64,000 bases of DNA from Saccharomycopsis crataegensis (taxonomy: Eukaryota > Ascomycota > Saccharomycetes > Ascoideales > Saccharomycopsidaceae): NCBI RefSeq assembly GCF_037102585.1, contig NW_027043838.1, positions 310,001 through 374,000 on the forward strand, in the 5' to 3' direction. Under the pieces are notes generated by a model. That model was not told the origin of the DNA. It searched no databases and saw nothing but the letters and a program-made list of their open reading frames with translations. This document shows, piece by piece, positions 18,776 through 28,671 of the stretch. Numbering within the stretch: position 1 is the first letter of the stretch; every line of letters starts with the position of its first letter. A program made the translations under genes and the position numbers.

Positions 18776-20356
18776 ATGCTCATCCAGAAAGATAGTAACT
18801 CGCTGGAGAACACGGATCTCTTAGTCCGCACAACGACCAATAATAATAATAGCTATATGACTGGTGACCTCGAATCTGGGAGACGAATGTCTGCCACTTC
18901 TTCAGGCTCGTCTACATTTTATGGAAAACACTCTGGCTCCACCAACCCTACCAGAAACAAGGTTGTTTATAATCGCACTATTTGGGGCAAAAAATACCAA
19001 TTAACCCTCCATCAACTTCAATATCTCACCTTCGTGCTCATTGGAGTTGCTCTCCTTTGGCCTTGGAATTGTTTCCTTTCGGCCAGTGAATACTATACCA
19101 CAAGATTCACGAAGACCAATGGTGAAAGCTATGCAAGAATATACTCTTCAACGATGATGTCTGTATCTACAATTGCTCAGCTTGCCTTTAATTACTATCT
19201 TTCTGAGCGTCAGAATGGCGCCAACTACTATAAGAGATTTATCAGTGGTCAAGTCGTTAATAGTTTGATTTTTTTGATCATGGCAGGCTCCTGTGTTGCT
19301 TTCTTGGGTATTAAACCAGGTCCATTTTTTGCGTTATTGATGGTAATGATCTTGGGAAGTTCTCTCTGTTGTTGCAGCTCTCAGAATGGTTCCATGGCTA
19401 TTGTTAACATTTATGGACCATTGTATGCCCAAGGATTGATGGTGGGTCAAGCAATTGCCGGGGTTTTGCCGCTGATTTCTCTCATTGCTTCAATAATAAT
19501 TGTTGGTGAAAAACCACAAGTTGAACATGTGGAAAAAAATTATGGGGTTATGACATATTATTTGACTAGTACAGTAGTTTCATGTTTATCTTTGGTTGGG
19601 TTTTTAGCCTTCATCTACAAGTACGCATTTGAGGGCCCAAGTATAGAGGATCACGATGATCACCATCATTACGTTCAATTGGTTGATGAATCAGGAGATG
19701 TAGACAATCAATTAATCGAGGAAAACGAAGAAGAGTTTTTAGCAAGAGATGAAGAAGGTCATCATAATAACTCGCAGCATGTTCCATTTAGCTATCTTTT
19801 CTCCAAACTTAATTCTATTGTGATTACCTTGGTACTTGTGTTTGTGGTATCTTTAATTTTCCCAGTATTTGCGTCCAATATTGAATCAGTGAATAAGCCA
19901 GCAGGTGAAGATATCAGCAATGGCATTCATTTCAGTAATTCAAATATTTTCATTCCATTGGCCTTTATGGTTTGGAATATTGGAGATTTGGTTGGTCGTG
20001 TGGTTTGCGGGTATGAGTTTTTCCAAATTCACAATGAGAAGGCCATGTTGATATATTCTATTGCCAGAAGTTTATTCATTCCATTTCTCTTTATGTGTAA
20101 CCTTAATGACAGTGCCTCGTCATCTAATAATCACGGTTCACCTCTCTTGAATTCGGATGTGGTTTACTTGTTCATTCAATTTATGTACGGTGCTACAAAT
20201 GGGCATTTATGCTCCAATTGCTTTATGAATGTTGGTCCTAAGTTCACTAAAGATCAAGAAAAAAAGGCTGCTGGTGGTTTCACTACCGTATTTTTAAGTA
20301 TTGGATTGGCAGTGGGTAGCGTTTGTAGCTACATTTTTGTTGCATTAATTGGATAA
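18776..20356 (+). CDS. FUN26: Equilibrative nucleoside transporter
   Basis: An ENT (SLC29) family transporter of 526 residues, predicted to have 11 transmembrane segments. 'GVALLWPWNCFLSASEYY' in the first membrane segment and 'WNIGDLVGRVVCG' in a later one are ENT signatures. The hydrophilic central loop (about 290-345) is His/Asp/Glu-rich. Yeast Fun26 acts in the vacuolar membrane and carries nucleosides and nicotinamide riboside; location here is inferred by homology. A CTG codon in 'GVLPLISLIAS' stands where Ser or Pro is common in the family. Confidence 0.9.
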   Translation: MLIQKDSNSLENTDLLVRTTTNNNNSYMTGDLESGRRMSATSSGSSTFYGKHSGSTNPTRNKVVYNRTIWGKKYQLTLHQLQYLTFVLIGVALLWPWNCFLSASEYYTTRFTKTNGESYARIYSSTMMSVSTIAQLAFNYYLSERQNGANYYKRFISGQVVNSLIFLIMAGSCVAFLGIKPGPFFALLMVMILGSSLCCCSSQNGSMAIVNIYGPLYAQGLMVGQAIAGVLPLISLIASIIIVGEKPQVEHVEKNYGVMTYYLTSTVVSCLSLVGFLAFIYKYAFEGPSIEDHDDHHHYVQLVDESGDVDNQLIEENEEEFLARDEEGHHNNSQHVPFSYLFSKLNSIVITLVLVFVVSLIFPVFASNIESVNKPAGEDISNGIHFSNSNIFIPLAFMVWNIGDLVGRVVCGYEFFQIHNEKAMLIYSIARSLFIPFLFMCNLNDSASSSNNHGSPLLNSDVVYLFIQFMYGATNGHLCSNCFMNVGPKFTKDQEKKAAGGFTTVFLSIGLAVGSVCSYIFVALIG

Positions 20357-21058
20357 GTAATAACTAAGTCCAAAAAAAAAAATAGAAAAGAAAGGCTTCC
20401 GTTGCTTTTCAATACCATTCAGGGTAGGCTAGCGCGTATTTCAATTGGAAAAAATTTGAGGAACTTTTATATTTGGAGAAGAGGGGAGCAAAAAGAATTT
20501 CTCAACAAAAGCTTGTCATTTTAGCTATTATTGATTTTTTATATTTTATTTCATTTTTTCCTTAGCTGCATTCAATCATGATTATGTTTTGTTTTTGTGT
20601 TTCAGATTATTATTATTTTTTAGCAAACTTTTCAATTTGTGGCTCTACGTTATTGTGGGGGTTCCGAGGATTACTTCATTTTTCATCTTTTATAGATCAG
20701 ATAAAGTTACAAGAACAAATGATTATTTTCTCATTCTAGAACAATTTTTTTTTTTGTGAATTCTGGAGACGTTTTGGCGGTTTTCCATCTGATTCCCATG
20801 TAAAGAAAATAGAACTTTTCTGATGAAGTGGACATATTTTTGACAATGTATCTTTTCAGATTTCAGATCTTAATAGACTTATTACAAAACAAAACAAAAT
20901 ATTCTGAAAAATTTTGGATTTAAACTTCAGGAGAGATATATTGCATAGACATTGTCTGTTGAAGGAAACAGAATTGAAGAAAAATTTATTCTAAAAAAGG
21001 TAAAAAGAAATAAAAATGAATGGTAAAAAAAAAAATCTAAATTATCAAATCTAAATTA
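20357..21058. other. Convergent gene-free interval FUN26 / Crh-like
   Basis: About 700 bp of AT-rich sequence between convergent 3' ends. A 14-bp direct repeat (TCTAAATTATCAAA, two copies) at 21036-21063 overlaps the stop codon of the following gene. No gene is seen. Confidence 0.5.
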
Positions 21059-23869
21059 TCAAATCAAAAACAAGCAAGAACTGAAGACTACTGAAAAAGC
21101 CAACAAAAATCCGCTAAACCCCTTAGCTGGAGCAGATCCAACGAGATCGGCGATAGAGGCATTAGAAGAATTGGAGCTGGCAGATTGAATAGCGTAACTA
21201 GATGAGGAATATTCTAAAGTAGAAGCAGTGGCATCTAGAGTTGATGCATGGCTGGTAGTGGATGTGTGCTTCGTGGTAGATGTGGTGGCATCTGTAGTTG
21301 CTTCTGATGACTTGACAGTAGAAGCAGTGACAGCTAAAGTCGCTTTTGAAGAACTAGTAACGGTAGTATCTGATTTTGTAGTAGCAGAAGTGCTATGTGA
21401 TGTACTGGTTGAAGCAGATTTGGTGGAACTGGTGGTGATCGCGCTAATTGTAGTACCATAAGCATCAAGGGTAGATTTGGAACTTTGTGTAGTACTAGTA
21501 CTAGAAGCAGAAACACTGTGGGAGGTGGTACTAAAAGTGGTAGAAGAACCAGAAGTTTTCAGAGCACTAGAAGTAGTACTAGAAGTAGACTTTTCTTCAG
21601 CAGTCAATGGGCAATAAGTAGTGTACAGAGTAACCACATCATCAACTGTCTTGGTGATAACGGCAACACCGGTAGTAATGGTTGAGCCGCTGGAAGTGAT
21701 CACAGTGGTAGCACTTGCCTTAACAGTGGAAGAAGTGGTAGAGGAGCTGGAAGAGCTGGAAGAGGTAGTACCAGAAGACTTTTCTTCAGCAGTCAATGGG
21801 CAATAAGTAGTGTACAGAGTAACCACATCATCAACTGTCTTGGTGATAACGGCAACACCGGTAGTAATGGTTGAGCCGCTGGAAGTGATCACAGTGGTAG
21901 CACTTGCCTTAACAGTGGAAGAAGTGGTAGAGGAGCTGGAAGAGCTGGAAGAGGTAGTACCAGAAGACTTTTCTTCAGCAGTCAATGGGCAATAAGTAGT
22001 GTACAGAGTAACCACATCATCAACTGTCTTGGTGATAACGGCAACACCGGTAGTAATGGTTGAGCCGCTGGAAGTGATCACAGTGGTAGCACTTGCCTTA
22101 ACAGTGGAAGAAGTGGTAGAGGAGCTGGAAGAGCTGGAAGAGGTAGTACCAGAAGACTTTTCTTCAGCAGTCAATGGGCAATAAGTAGTGTACAGAGTAA
22201 CCACATTATCAACAGTTTTGGTAACAACAGCAACACCGGTAGTAATGGTTGAGCCGCTGGAAGTGATCACAGTGGTAGCACTTGCCTTAACAGTGGAAGA
22301 AGTGGTAGAGGAGCTGGAAGAGCTGGAAGAGCTGGAAGAGGTAGTACTAGAAGACTTTTCTTCAGCAGTCAATGGGCAATAAGTAGTGTACAGAGTAATC
22401 ACATTATCAACAGTTTTGGTAACAACAGCAACACCGGTAGTAATGGTTGATCCACTAGAAGTGATTACGGTGGTAGAGCTTGCCTTAATAGTGGAAGAAG
22501 TAGTGGAACTTGATTTTGCTGTGGAAGAAGCTTTCGTGGTACTGGTACTGGAAGTAGCACTGGAAGTAGATTTTTCTTCAGCAGTCAATGGGCAATAAGT
22601 AGTGTACAGAGTCACCACATCATCAACTGTCTTGGTGATAACGGCAACACCGGTAGTAATGGTTGATCCACTAGAAGTGATTACGGTGGTAGAGCTTGCC
22701 TTAATAGTGGAAGAAGTAGTGGAACTTGATTTTGCAGTGGAAGAAGTAGCGGAACTTTTCTTGACAGTCGAAGAAGTGGTAGAACTTGTCTTGGCGGTGG
22801 AAGAAGTTTTCGTGGTACTGTGAGAGGTGGTACTGGAAGTAGCACTGGAAGATTTCGATTTTTCTTCGGCAGTCAAAGGGCAATAAGTAGTGTACTCAGT
22901 AATCACATTGTCAACTGTTTTGGTAAAAACGCCGACACCTGTTGTAATAGTTGAGCCACTAGAAGTAATGACAGTGGTGGAACTTGCTTTGGCAGTGGAA
23001 GAAGCCGTGGAGGTGGCTTTAGATGATGAAGTCGTTGAGGTGGCTTTAGATGATGAAGTCGTTGAGGTGGCTTTAGATGATGAAGTTGTGGAAGTTTTAC
23101 TGTAAGGGTTTGTGGTCAAAGTTTGAAGACCAAGAGAGTTTGTAGAAACTGAGATAAAAGAAACAGCAGAGTTATTTTCAACCTCAATTTCATCGGCATC
23201 ATAATCACTCTTCGAAGTCATTTCCTTTAAATAGGCAGTCACGTCACTACCGGTTGAGGATCCAGATATATCCTCAACTCTGAAATTTAATGTAGATGGT
23301 ACATTATACGGATACAAAGCAGCAAAAGTTGTATTCTTCTTATCATAAGCAAGGGAACCAATAACTTTTCCATCGAACAAATATTTCACAGAAACATCGT
23401 CCCATTCGATGGTATATTCATGGAAGCTCTCCGATAACGTCACACCAGTGTCATAACGGGCAATTTCATAAGTGGAAAAAAACGCAAGTACCTCGGTTGG
23501 ACTATAACCAGAAACCTCGATTCCTAAAACTGTATGAGCAGAAGACACTTTGAAAGAAGTCAAACTGTAGCCCGCAGCTGGTTGGTAAAAGGCAGAATGA
23601 CTCCCGTATAAGACATCGAATTTTGAAGTAATGGTAGAACTTGACCCTGAAGTGTTTTTCATGGTTAAGGCAGTACCGTTCTTTACACGTACTGGGGCAT
23701 CGCCGCCGCCAGTTGAAGCATGACTGAACCTTGAGTCGAATTGGTTTTCCGAGGCATCACTTGAGAAATCAAGATAAATGGTGTCATTTGTTCCAACACT
23801 AGCCACGGTGGATGAAGAGACCGATGAAATGCAGAGTGCGAGTATTAAAGATAATAGCGAATGAATCAT
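21059..23869 (-). CDS. GPI-anchored Crh-like protein with tandem-repeat stalk
   Basis: A wall protein of 936 residues from the ATG at 23869 (the in-frame codon at 23899 is TTG). It has a signal peptide, a GH16/Crh-like domain (about 25-230), a very long Ser/Thr stalk and a GPI-type hydrophobic tail. The domain keeps 'SKFDVLYGSHSAFYQPA' and 'FHEYTIEWDDVSVKYLFDG' as in Crh1, but the catalytic motif reads TVLGIEVSG (113-121). The acid/base Glu (E118) is kept and the nucleophile Glu is replaced by Val, so transglycosylase activity is unlikely. The stalk has seven units ending 'YTTYCPLTAEEKS', a motif common in yeast flocculins and wall proteins. Units are 63 codons with variable Ser-rich spacers, and three neighbours are identical in DNA. 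The role is probably wall structure or adhesion. Confidence 0.8.
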   Translation of the reverse strand: MIHSLLSLILALCISSVSSSTVASVGTNDTIYLDFSSDASENQFDSRFSHASTGGGDAPVRVKNGTALTMKNTSGSSSTITSKFDVLYGSHSAFYQPAAGYSLTSFKVSSAHTVLGIEVSGYSPTEVLAFFSTYEIARYDTGVTLSESFHEYTIEWDDVSVKYLFDGKVIGSLAYDKKNTTFAALYPYNVPSTLNFRVEDISGSSTGSDVTAYLKEMTSKSDYDADEIEVENNSAVSFISVSTNSLGLQTLTTNPYSKTSTTSSSKATSTTSSSKATSTTSSSKATSTASSTAKASSTTVITSSGSTITTGVGVFTKTVDNVITEYTTYCPLTAEEKSKSSSATSSTTSHSTTKTSSTAKTSSTTSSTVKKSSATSSTAKSSSTTSSTIKASSTTVITSSGSTITTGVAVITKTVDDVVTLYTTYCPLTAEEKSTSSATSSTSTTKASSTAKSSSTTSSTIKASSTTVITSSGSTITTGVAVVTKTVDNVITLYTTYCPLTAEEKSSSTTSSSSSSSSSSSTTSSTVKASATTVITSSGSTITTGVAVVTKTVDNVVTLYTTYCPLTAEEKSSGTTSSSSSSSSTTSSTVKASATTVITSSGSTITTGVAVITKTVDDVVTLYTTYCPLTAEEKSSGTTSSSSSSSSTTSSTVKASATTVITSSGSTITTGVAVITKTVDDVVTLYTTYCPLTAEEKSSGTTSSSSSSSSTTSSTVKASATTVITSSGSTITTGVAVITKTVDDVVTLYTTYCPLTAEEKSTSSTTSSALKTSGSSTTFSTTSHSVSASSTSTTQSSKSTLDAYGTTISAITTSSTKSASTSTSHSTSATTKSDTTVTSSSKATLAVTASTVKSSEATTDATTSTTKHTSTTSHASTLDATASTLEYSSSSYAIQSASSNSSNASIADLVGSAPAKGFSGFLLAFSVVFSSCLFLI
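21594..22910. repeat. Tandem repeats of the wall-protein stalk
   Basis: Seven intragenic units with starts spaced 189, 189, 189, 198, 216 and 288 bp. The three units between about 21594 and 22160 are identical over 189 bp. Each encodes a conserved 'TVITSSGSTITTG...YTTYCPLTAEEKS' block plus a Ser/Thr spacer. Uneven spacing comes from Ser-rich expansions. The identity suggests recent expansion or gene conversion. Confidence 0.92.
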
Positions 23870-25443
23870 CTCTGGATGCTTTAATATTTTCTCAACCAAG
23901 GATATACAGAGAAAAGAAAAGAGAAATAATATTCACTTCATTGCAAATTGTAGATATTATCGAACATTATATATATTTCCCGGATATTAGTAGAGTTTCT
24001 CATTACCACAAAATTGCTGCGCAGTCTGAAACCTTTAATGCGCATGATATTGAAAATGCTGTCGCAGATTTTTTTTTGGGAGCGGCGAATAGTAACTTAT
24101 ATAGTATGGGACTTATCTATTTATAAACAGCAGGAAAAGCCTGATAGTGTCACTGGAAAAGCAATAAGCTGATAGTGGGTAAGCCATCTAAATGATCTTT
24201 ATTCTTATTGTCTGTGAATGCCTCCTTTTGTTTCGCTAAGCAAATAGGAACCATGTAAGCCGAGTTTTTTTTTTTGCACTTATGTTTTATTTTATATGAA
24301 AGAAGGATGAGTGGATACACGTCAAGTTTTGGGTTAATAAATTCAACCCGGGTTGGTCTCTGTCTATTTTTGGTTTATTTAACCCCATACATACATATCT
24401 CTTTTATGTAACTCTAGAATATAATAGATCTCATTTTGAAGCAAAGCTCCTTCGAGATGTTGAAGCATACAAAGTGTAAACGAAGGTTAGTATTAAAATA
24501 TCATGGCATTATTGTAAATTGAGCGTTACGATTATGATCATGAAAAGAAAGAAACTGAAACCCAATAAAGAGAAATTACCATATAATTTTTTTTAACAGT
24601 TTCTTCTTTCTTCGTTTGAAAATTACCAAATAATGTAGTAGTATTGTGTTCTTCCTTATAGAGAAATAGTACATTCGAAATTGTCAATTGTTTCCTATTT
24701 GAAATTTGATAGGGTATAATTAAAGAACGTATATCTAGAATATCATTTTAGAATATCATTTTAGAATATCATTCTAGAATAACACTAAAAATGGCTTTCA
24801 TGACATTTTATTGAAAGTGATTAAATTATTTAACTCATAAATATCAAAAATGATCATGCCAGAACACTCCAGTAATCCAATGGAGAGGAAAACAGGTGAA
24901 AGAACTTCATCATGCAATGGCACATTCATGCCACTGAATAAAAACGCGAGGTGCTTGGAAATCTACAGTAAGATAATATGAGGATACTGGAAATTAAATT
25001 CCCTTTCCTGTTTTTATTTGACCAATTTTCGTACAACGGTTTTAACAGAATAAGGCACGATATGTCGCGTCAGGATAATGTACTGGCAACTTGCGAGGCA
25101 GATAAGATATGTCAACTCAAAATAATCCACTGAATAAAAATATTTTAGAATCTTTTCTATTCCTTATTTTCTGGTTTTCCATATGGAAATGGAAATAGAA
25201 CTAAGATTTATGGATCATATTCCCATCGAAAAATAATTGAACCCTGGAATTAGTTTTGAGGTTGTCGCAGCTATTTCTGTACCAAATTTGGGGTGTTTCA
25301 GCAGCGGGATAGTGTGCATAAGTCAAATACATCTATATGGATAAATAAATTTGGGGGATATCATGACATATTTTATCAATATATATATATATATATACAT
25401 TTCCTCTCCGCTAAGTAATTCATGAAATCCAAGCAATCATTAA
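23870..25443. other. Long divergent promoter region between two Crh-like genes
   Basis: About 1.57 kb between head-to-head wall-protein genes. It contains a 13-bp tandem repeat (24736-24774), an alternating TA stretch just upstream of 25444 (about 25381-25397) and T tracts. Plus-strand frames up to 104 codons overlap the minus-strand start but do not resemble proteins. A large shared regulatory region is the simplest reading. Confidence 0.5.
24736..24774. repeat. 13-bp tandem repeat, three copies
   Basis: TAGAATATCATTT occurs three times in a row, with one change in the last copy, followed by a decayed fourth copy. It lies about 670 bp upstream of the Crh-like gene at 25444. It could be slippage or clustered factor sites. 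Confidence 0.8.
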
Positions 25444-27120
25444 ATGATGATCTTTCAACAGTGTCTTAGTGCCTTATTGGCCTTCTCCATAGCTTCCGCT
25501 TATTTGGACTTTGGCGTTGGAACAACAGATTTATTGTACTTCGAGCTCAGCAAATCCACATCTCCTTTCAGCTCCTTGTTCACTTCCAACTCAAGCATCT
25601 CTCCGGTGCTTCAAGAAGCAGATGTTCAACTATCAATCAATGATGTTGGATCTTCAAGTTCTGCAAGCATCACCTCCAAGTTCAATATTCTTTATGGCGA
25701 GGCAACCGCAATCTTTCAAGCAGCAAAAGGTGACACCTCAACAAGCTTCCTGATTAAGGGATCTAATACAGAAATGACCATCGAAGTTCTGGGTAATGAC
25801 CCAAAAAAAGTGGTAGCTATTTTAGGTGGAAAGACCTTAGCCTCTTATAATACCAACGTCGACATGACTGAAGACTTCCATGAATACACCATTGATTTCA
25901 CCCCAACTGAAATGTACTTTGCTGTTGACGATACTATCATTACCAGTGTATCTTCCGGTGAATCCAACTATCCTAATTATGATCCCGCAAGTTTAAATTT
26001 TGTCATCATTGACCAATCGGGATCAGCGACAGATGATCAAGTTAGTGGATACCTTAGGGAATTTAAAGTGATTGATAGTAGCGGAGGTTACTGTTTTACT
26101 GGTGATAAGGGCAAGCCAGCTAGTATTGGTACTAATACTCTTTGCAGCTACGGATCTACCACCAGCACCAATACCTTGAAGTTGAACACTTACACTGCTT
26201 CAGCTACTATGTCGCCTTCTAGCACGAAATCAACAACGATCAAAGTATCTACTACCACCAGCCATAGCTCTACAAGCTCCAGTACCAAAAAGACTATTTC
26301 CACCTCAGCGTCTCACTCAATGTCTCACTCCAATAAAACATCCACAACTTCTCAATCCCATACCATAACCACGGATTCTCAAACTAATGGCACAACCTCC
26401 ACTTCATTGACTAAATCAACTATTACGTCAACGTCCGGTTATGAAAATTCGACTAGAACTAGTTTGAAAAATTCAACCATTATTTCTGGAACCACTTATG
26501 GAAATACATCGATTTCAAAAACTTCTGCAAAACTGACCAGCACAGATTATGTTGAGGATGATTCTACAATTATTAGAACAGTCACATCATGTGAACATGA
26601 AACTTGCTCGAAAGCAGAAGTTACTACTGTTCTATCAGACTATGTTGCTTTAAGTACCTTATCCGTTCATTCCACCACTCACGTTAAAGTCACAGTGACT
26701 TCATACAATTCATATCCAGTCACCGTTGTCGTCACAAAGACTTCAAGCACAGAATCTCAAGACACGTCCTCAAGCCAATCAGCAGAAGAGAGTTCCAAAA
26801 CCTTGGAGGCAACAGATTCCACTATACTGGGTTCACTGACTGTGTCTCTATCTGTTGCTTCAGTAATTACCAAAGAAAGTTCCCATACCTCAACCACTGA
26901 TTCTACTGCGAGGGTCTCTCTGGGTCATACTACCAAATCAGAAACTGATACGAAACACTCATTGGCAGCTACGGAGTCTATCTCAGCTTCTTCAAGTAGT
27001 TCTTCAGCGCATATCAATGATACCTCTATTTATATTGGTGCTGGGATGGCCCCTAAATATATTGGCAGTACTTTTACCATGGTGATCACATTTATTATTT
27101 CTTTCTTTTATATGATTTAG
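25444..27120 (+). CDS. GPI-anchored Crh-like (GH16) wall protein with partly altered catalytic motif
   Basis: A 558-residue protein with a signal peptide (about 1-19), a GH16/Crh-like domain (about 20-220), a Ser/Thr-rich stalk and a hydrophobic GPI-type tail. 'SKFNILYGEATAIFQAAKG' and 'FHEYTIDFTPTEMYFAVDD' align with the Crh fold. The segment at the active-site strand reads TEMTIEVLG (109-117). Compared with DEIDIEWLG, both Glu (E110 and E114) are kept but the central Asp is Thr and the Trp is Val. It is therefore the least eroded of the three family members in the window and might keep weak activity or only bind glycan. It is divergently paired with the gene at 21059-23869. Confidence 0.8.
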   Translation: MMIFQQCLSALLAFSIASAYLDFGVGTTDLLYFELSKSTSPFSSLFTSNSSISPVLQEADVQLSINDVGSSSSASITSKFNILYGEATAIFQAAKGDTSTSFLIKGSNTEMTIEVLGNDPKKVVAILGGKTLASYNTNVDMTEDFHEYTIDFTPTEMYFAVDDTIITSVSSGESNYPNYDPASLNFVIIDQSGSATDDQVSGYLREFKVIDSSGGYCFTGDKGKPASIGTNTLCSYGSTTSTNTLKLNTYTASATMSPSSTKSTTIKVSTTTSHSSTSSSTKKTISTSASHSMSHSNKTSTTSQSHTITTDSQTNGTTSTSLTKSTITSTSGYENSTRTSLKNSTIISGTTYGNTSISKTSAKLTSTDYVEDDSTIIRTVTSCEHETCSKAEVTTVLSDYVALSTLSVHSTTHVKVTVTSYNSYPVTVVVTKTSSTESQDTSSSQSAEESSKTLEATDSTILGSLTVSLSVASVITKESSHTSTTDSTARVSLGHTTKSETDTKHSLAATESISASSSSSSAHINDTSIYIGAGMAPKYIGSTFTMVITFIISFFYMI

Positions 27121-27504
27121 AAAATTTTAGAAATTCCCATGGTGTTATATTTGATATCCTTTTTTTTTTTTTTTGTTCTTGCTTTTATTCACTCCTTTAT
27201 TTAGATTGTTTATAGAAAATAATATAATATATTTTTTGAATCTCGATTCTTTTATCCAAATATGGGTATAACACCCCCAACGCGTATTCTTTTTATAAAA
27301 AAAATAATATTTCACGCGTCATTACAGTGAAGCAAAAGAAAAAAAGAGGAATTTGATTTCTTTTACTTTCCCATATTTTACGAATCTGCCTAGTATATAT
27401 TCAGGTGTGGAATAAAATCAAAGTATCATTGTTTTTCGCAAAAGTTTGATATTGATTGTCTCAGCTATCAGACCAACGTTGAGAATTTCGGGAATAACAT
27501 CATC
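27121..27504. other. RAD27 promoter interval
   Basis: About 380 bp. It contains the 3' flank of the wall-protein gene, T tracts, and two MCB elements upstream of RAD27, listed separately. Confidence 0.5.
27280..27319. promoter_or_regulatory. Pair of MCB elements (ACGCGT) upstream of RAD27
   Basis: Two perfect ACGCGT palindromes at 27280-27285 and 27314-27319, 225 and 191 bp before the ATG. MluI cell-cycle boxes bind MBF (Mbp1-Swi6) and drive G1/S expression of DNA-replication genes. RAD27 is a known target in S. cerevisiae, so the control seems conserved. Confidence 0.75.
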
Positions 27505-28665
27505 ATGGGTATCAAAGGTCTCAATAGATTAATAGCAGACAATGTTCCATCAGCTATCAAGTCTGCCGAAATGAAAACATTTTTTGGCCGTAAAGTTGCA
27601 ATTGATGCCTCTATGTGTCTTTATCAATATTTGATTGCTGTTCGTCAATCTGATGGGTCGCAATTGACGAACGAAGAAGGTCAAACCACTTCTCACTTAT
27701 CAGGGTTCTTCTATCGTACAATCAGAATGGTCGAAAATGGATTGAAACCTATGTATGTTTTTGATGGTAAACCACCAGAATTGAAAGCCCACGAGTTGAC
27801 TAAACGTACTGAACGTAAAAAGGCTGCTGAAGCAGAAATCGAAAAGATAAAAGAAACCGCTAGTGCTGAAGAGCTTTCGAAATTTCAAAGACGTACTGTC
27901 CGTGCTACGAGAGAGCAGAATGAGGAGGTGAAAGAATTGCTTAAACTAATGGGTATACCATATGTGGAGGCCCCATGTGAAGCCGAAGCTCAATGCGCAG
28001 AGTTGGCCAGTGCTGGGAAAGTGTATGCTGCCGCTTCTGAAGATATGGATACCTTATGTTATGGTCCACCATATCTACTTAGACATTTGACTTACGCAGA
28101 ATCGAGAAAAATTCCTATAGATGAAGTTGCCGCTGGTACCGTTGTGGAAGGATTGGAGTTGACAAGGGAAAGTTTTATCGACTTGTGTATTCTATTAGGT
28201 TGTGATTATTGTGAAACTATCAAGGGAATTGGCCCAGTAAATGCTTTGAAATTGATTAAAGAGCATGGATCTATTGAGAAAATTCTACAAGTGATGGAGG
28301 AAAACCCAACCAAATATGCGAAAAACGTGGTTCCTGAAGGTTGGCTATACAAAGAGGCAAGACAATTATTTTTGAAGCCAGAAGTCATAGATGGCAGCAC
28401 CATTGATTTGAAATGGAACCAGCCAGATCTAGAAGGACTAATAAAATTCATGTGCGAAAAGAATGGATTTAGTGAAGAGAGAATCAAGAATGGGGCAGCA
28501 AAGCTATCTAAGGGAGCGAAGAGCGGAGTTCAAGGAAGACTTGACAGTTTTTTTAAAGTTAAAGCTGGTTCGGCTACCAAAAGCCCCGCTGTGAAAAAGG
28601 CCGCAGCAAGTCTGAAGGTTACCAAGACGAAGGTAAAAACCAGCTTCAGAAAAGGTAAACGATAA
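27505..28665 (+). CDS. RAD27: Flap endonuclease 1 (FEN1)
   Basis: A structure-specific 5' flap endonuclease of 386 residues that processes Okazaki fragments and acts in long-patch base-excision repair. The N-terminal [10 protein letters not shown] is required for activity, D34 is in VAIDASM, and the XPG-I block '[14 protein letters not shown]' and 'EDMDTLCYG' carries the metal-binding acids. A helix-hairpin-helix follows at '[13 protein letters not shown]'. A PCNA-binding PIP box, QGRLDSFF, lies near the C-terminus, followed by a Lys-rich tail. All landmarks are present. A DNA transposon begins 7 bp after the stop codon, so the transcript must end inside that element. Confidence 0.98.
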   Translation: MGIKGLNRLIADNVPSAIKSAEMKTFFGRKVAIDASMCLYQYLIAVRQSDGSQLTNEEGQTTSHLSGFFYRTIRMVENGLKPMYVFDGKPPELKAHELTKRTERKKAAEAEIEKIKETASAEELSKFQRRTVRATREQNEEVKELLKLMGIPYVEAPCEAEAQCAELASAGKVYAAASEDMDTLCYGPPYLLRHLTYAESRKIPIDEVAAGTVVEGLELTRESFIDLCILLGCDYCETIKGIGPVNALKLIKEHGSIEKILQVMEENPTKYAKNVVPEGWLYKEARQLFLKPEVIDGSTIDLKWNQPDLEGLIKFMCEKNGFSEERIKNGAAKLSKGAKSGVQGRLDSFFKVKAGSATKSPAVKKAAASLKVTKTKVKTSFRKGKR

Positions 28666-28671
28666 ACTATA

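Noticed and set aside
21621-23105. Six plus-strand frames of about 60-73 codons at repeat-length spacing
   Set aside because: They are antisense shadows of the repeated wall-protein stalk; sequence and spacing follow the repeat exactly.
23812-24126. 104-codon plus-strand frame
   Set aside because: It overlaps the signal-peptide end of the minus-strand wall-protein gene and its promoter, and shows no protein features.
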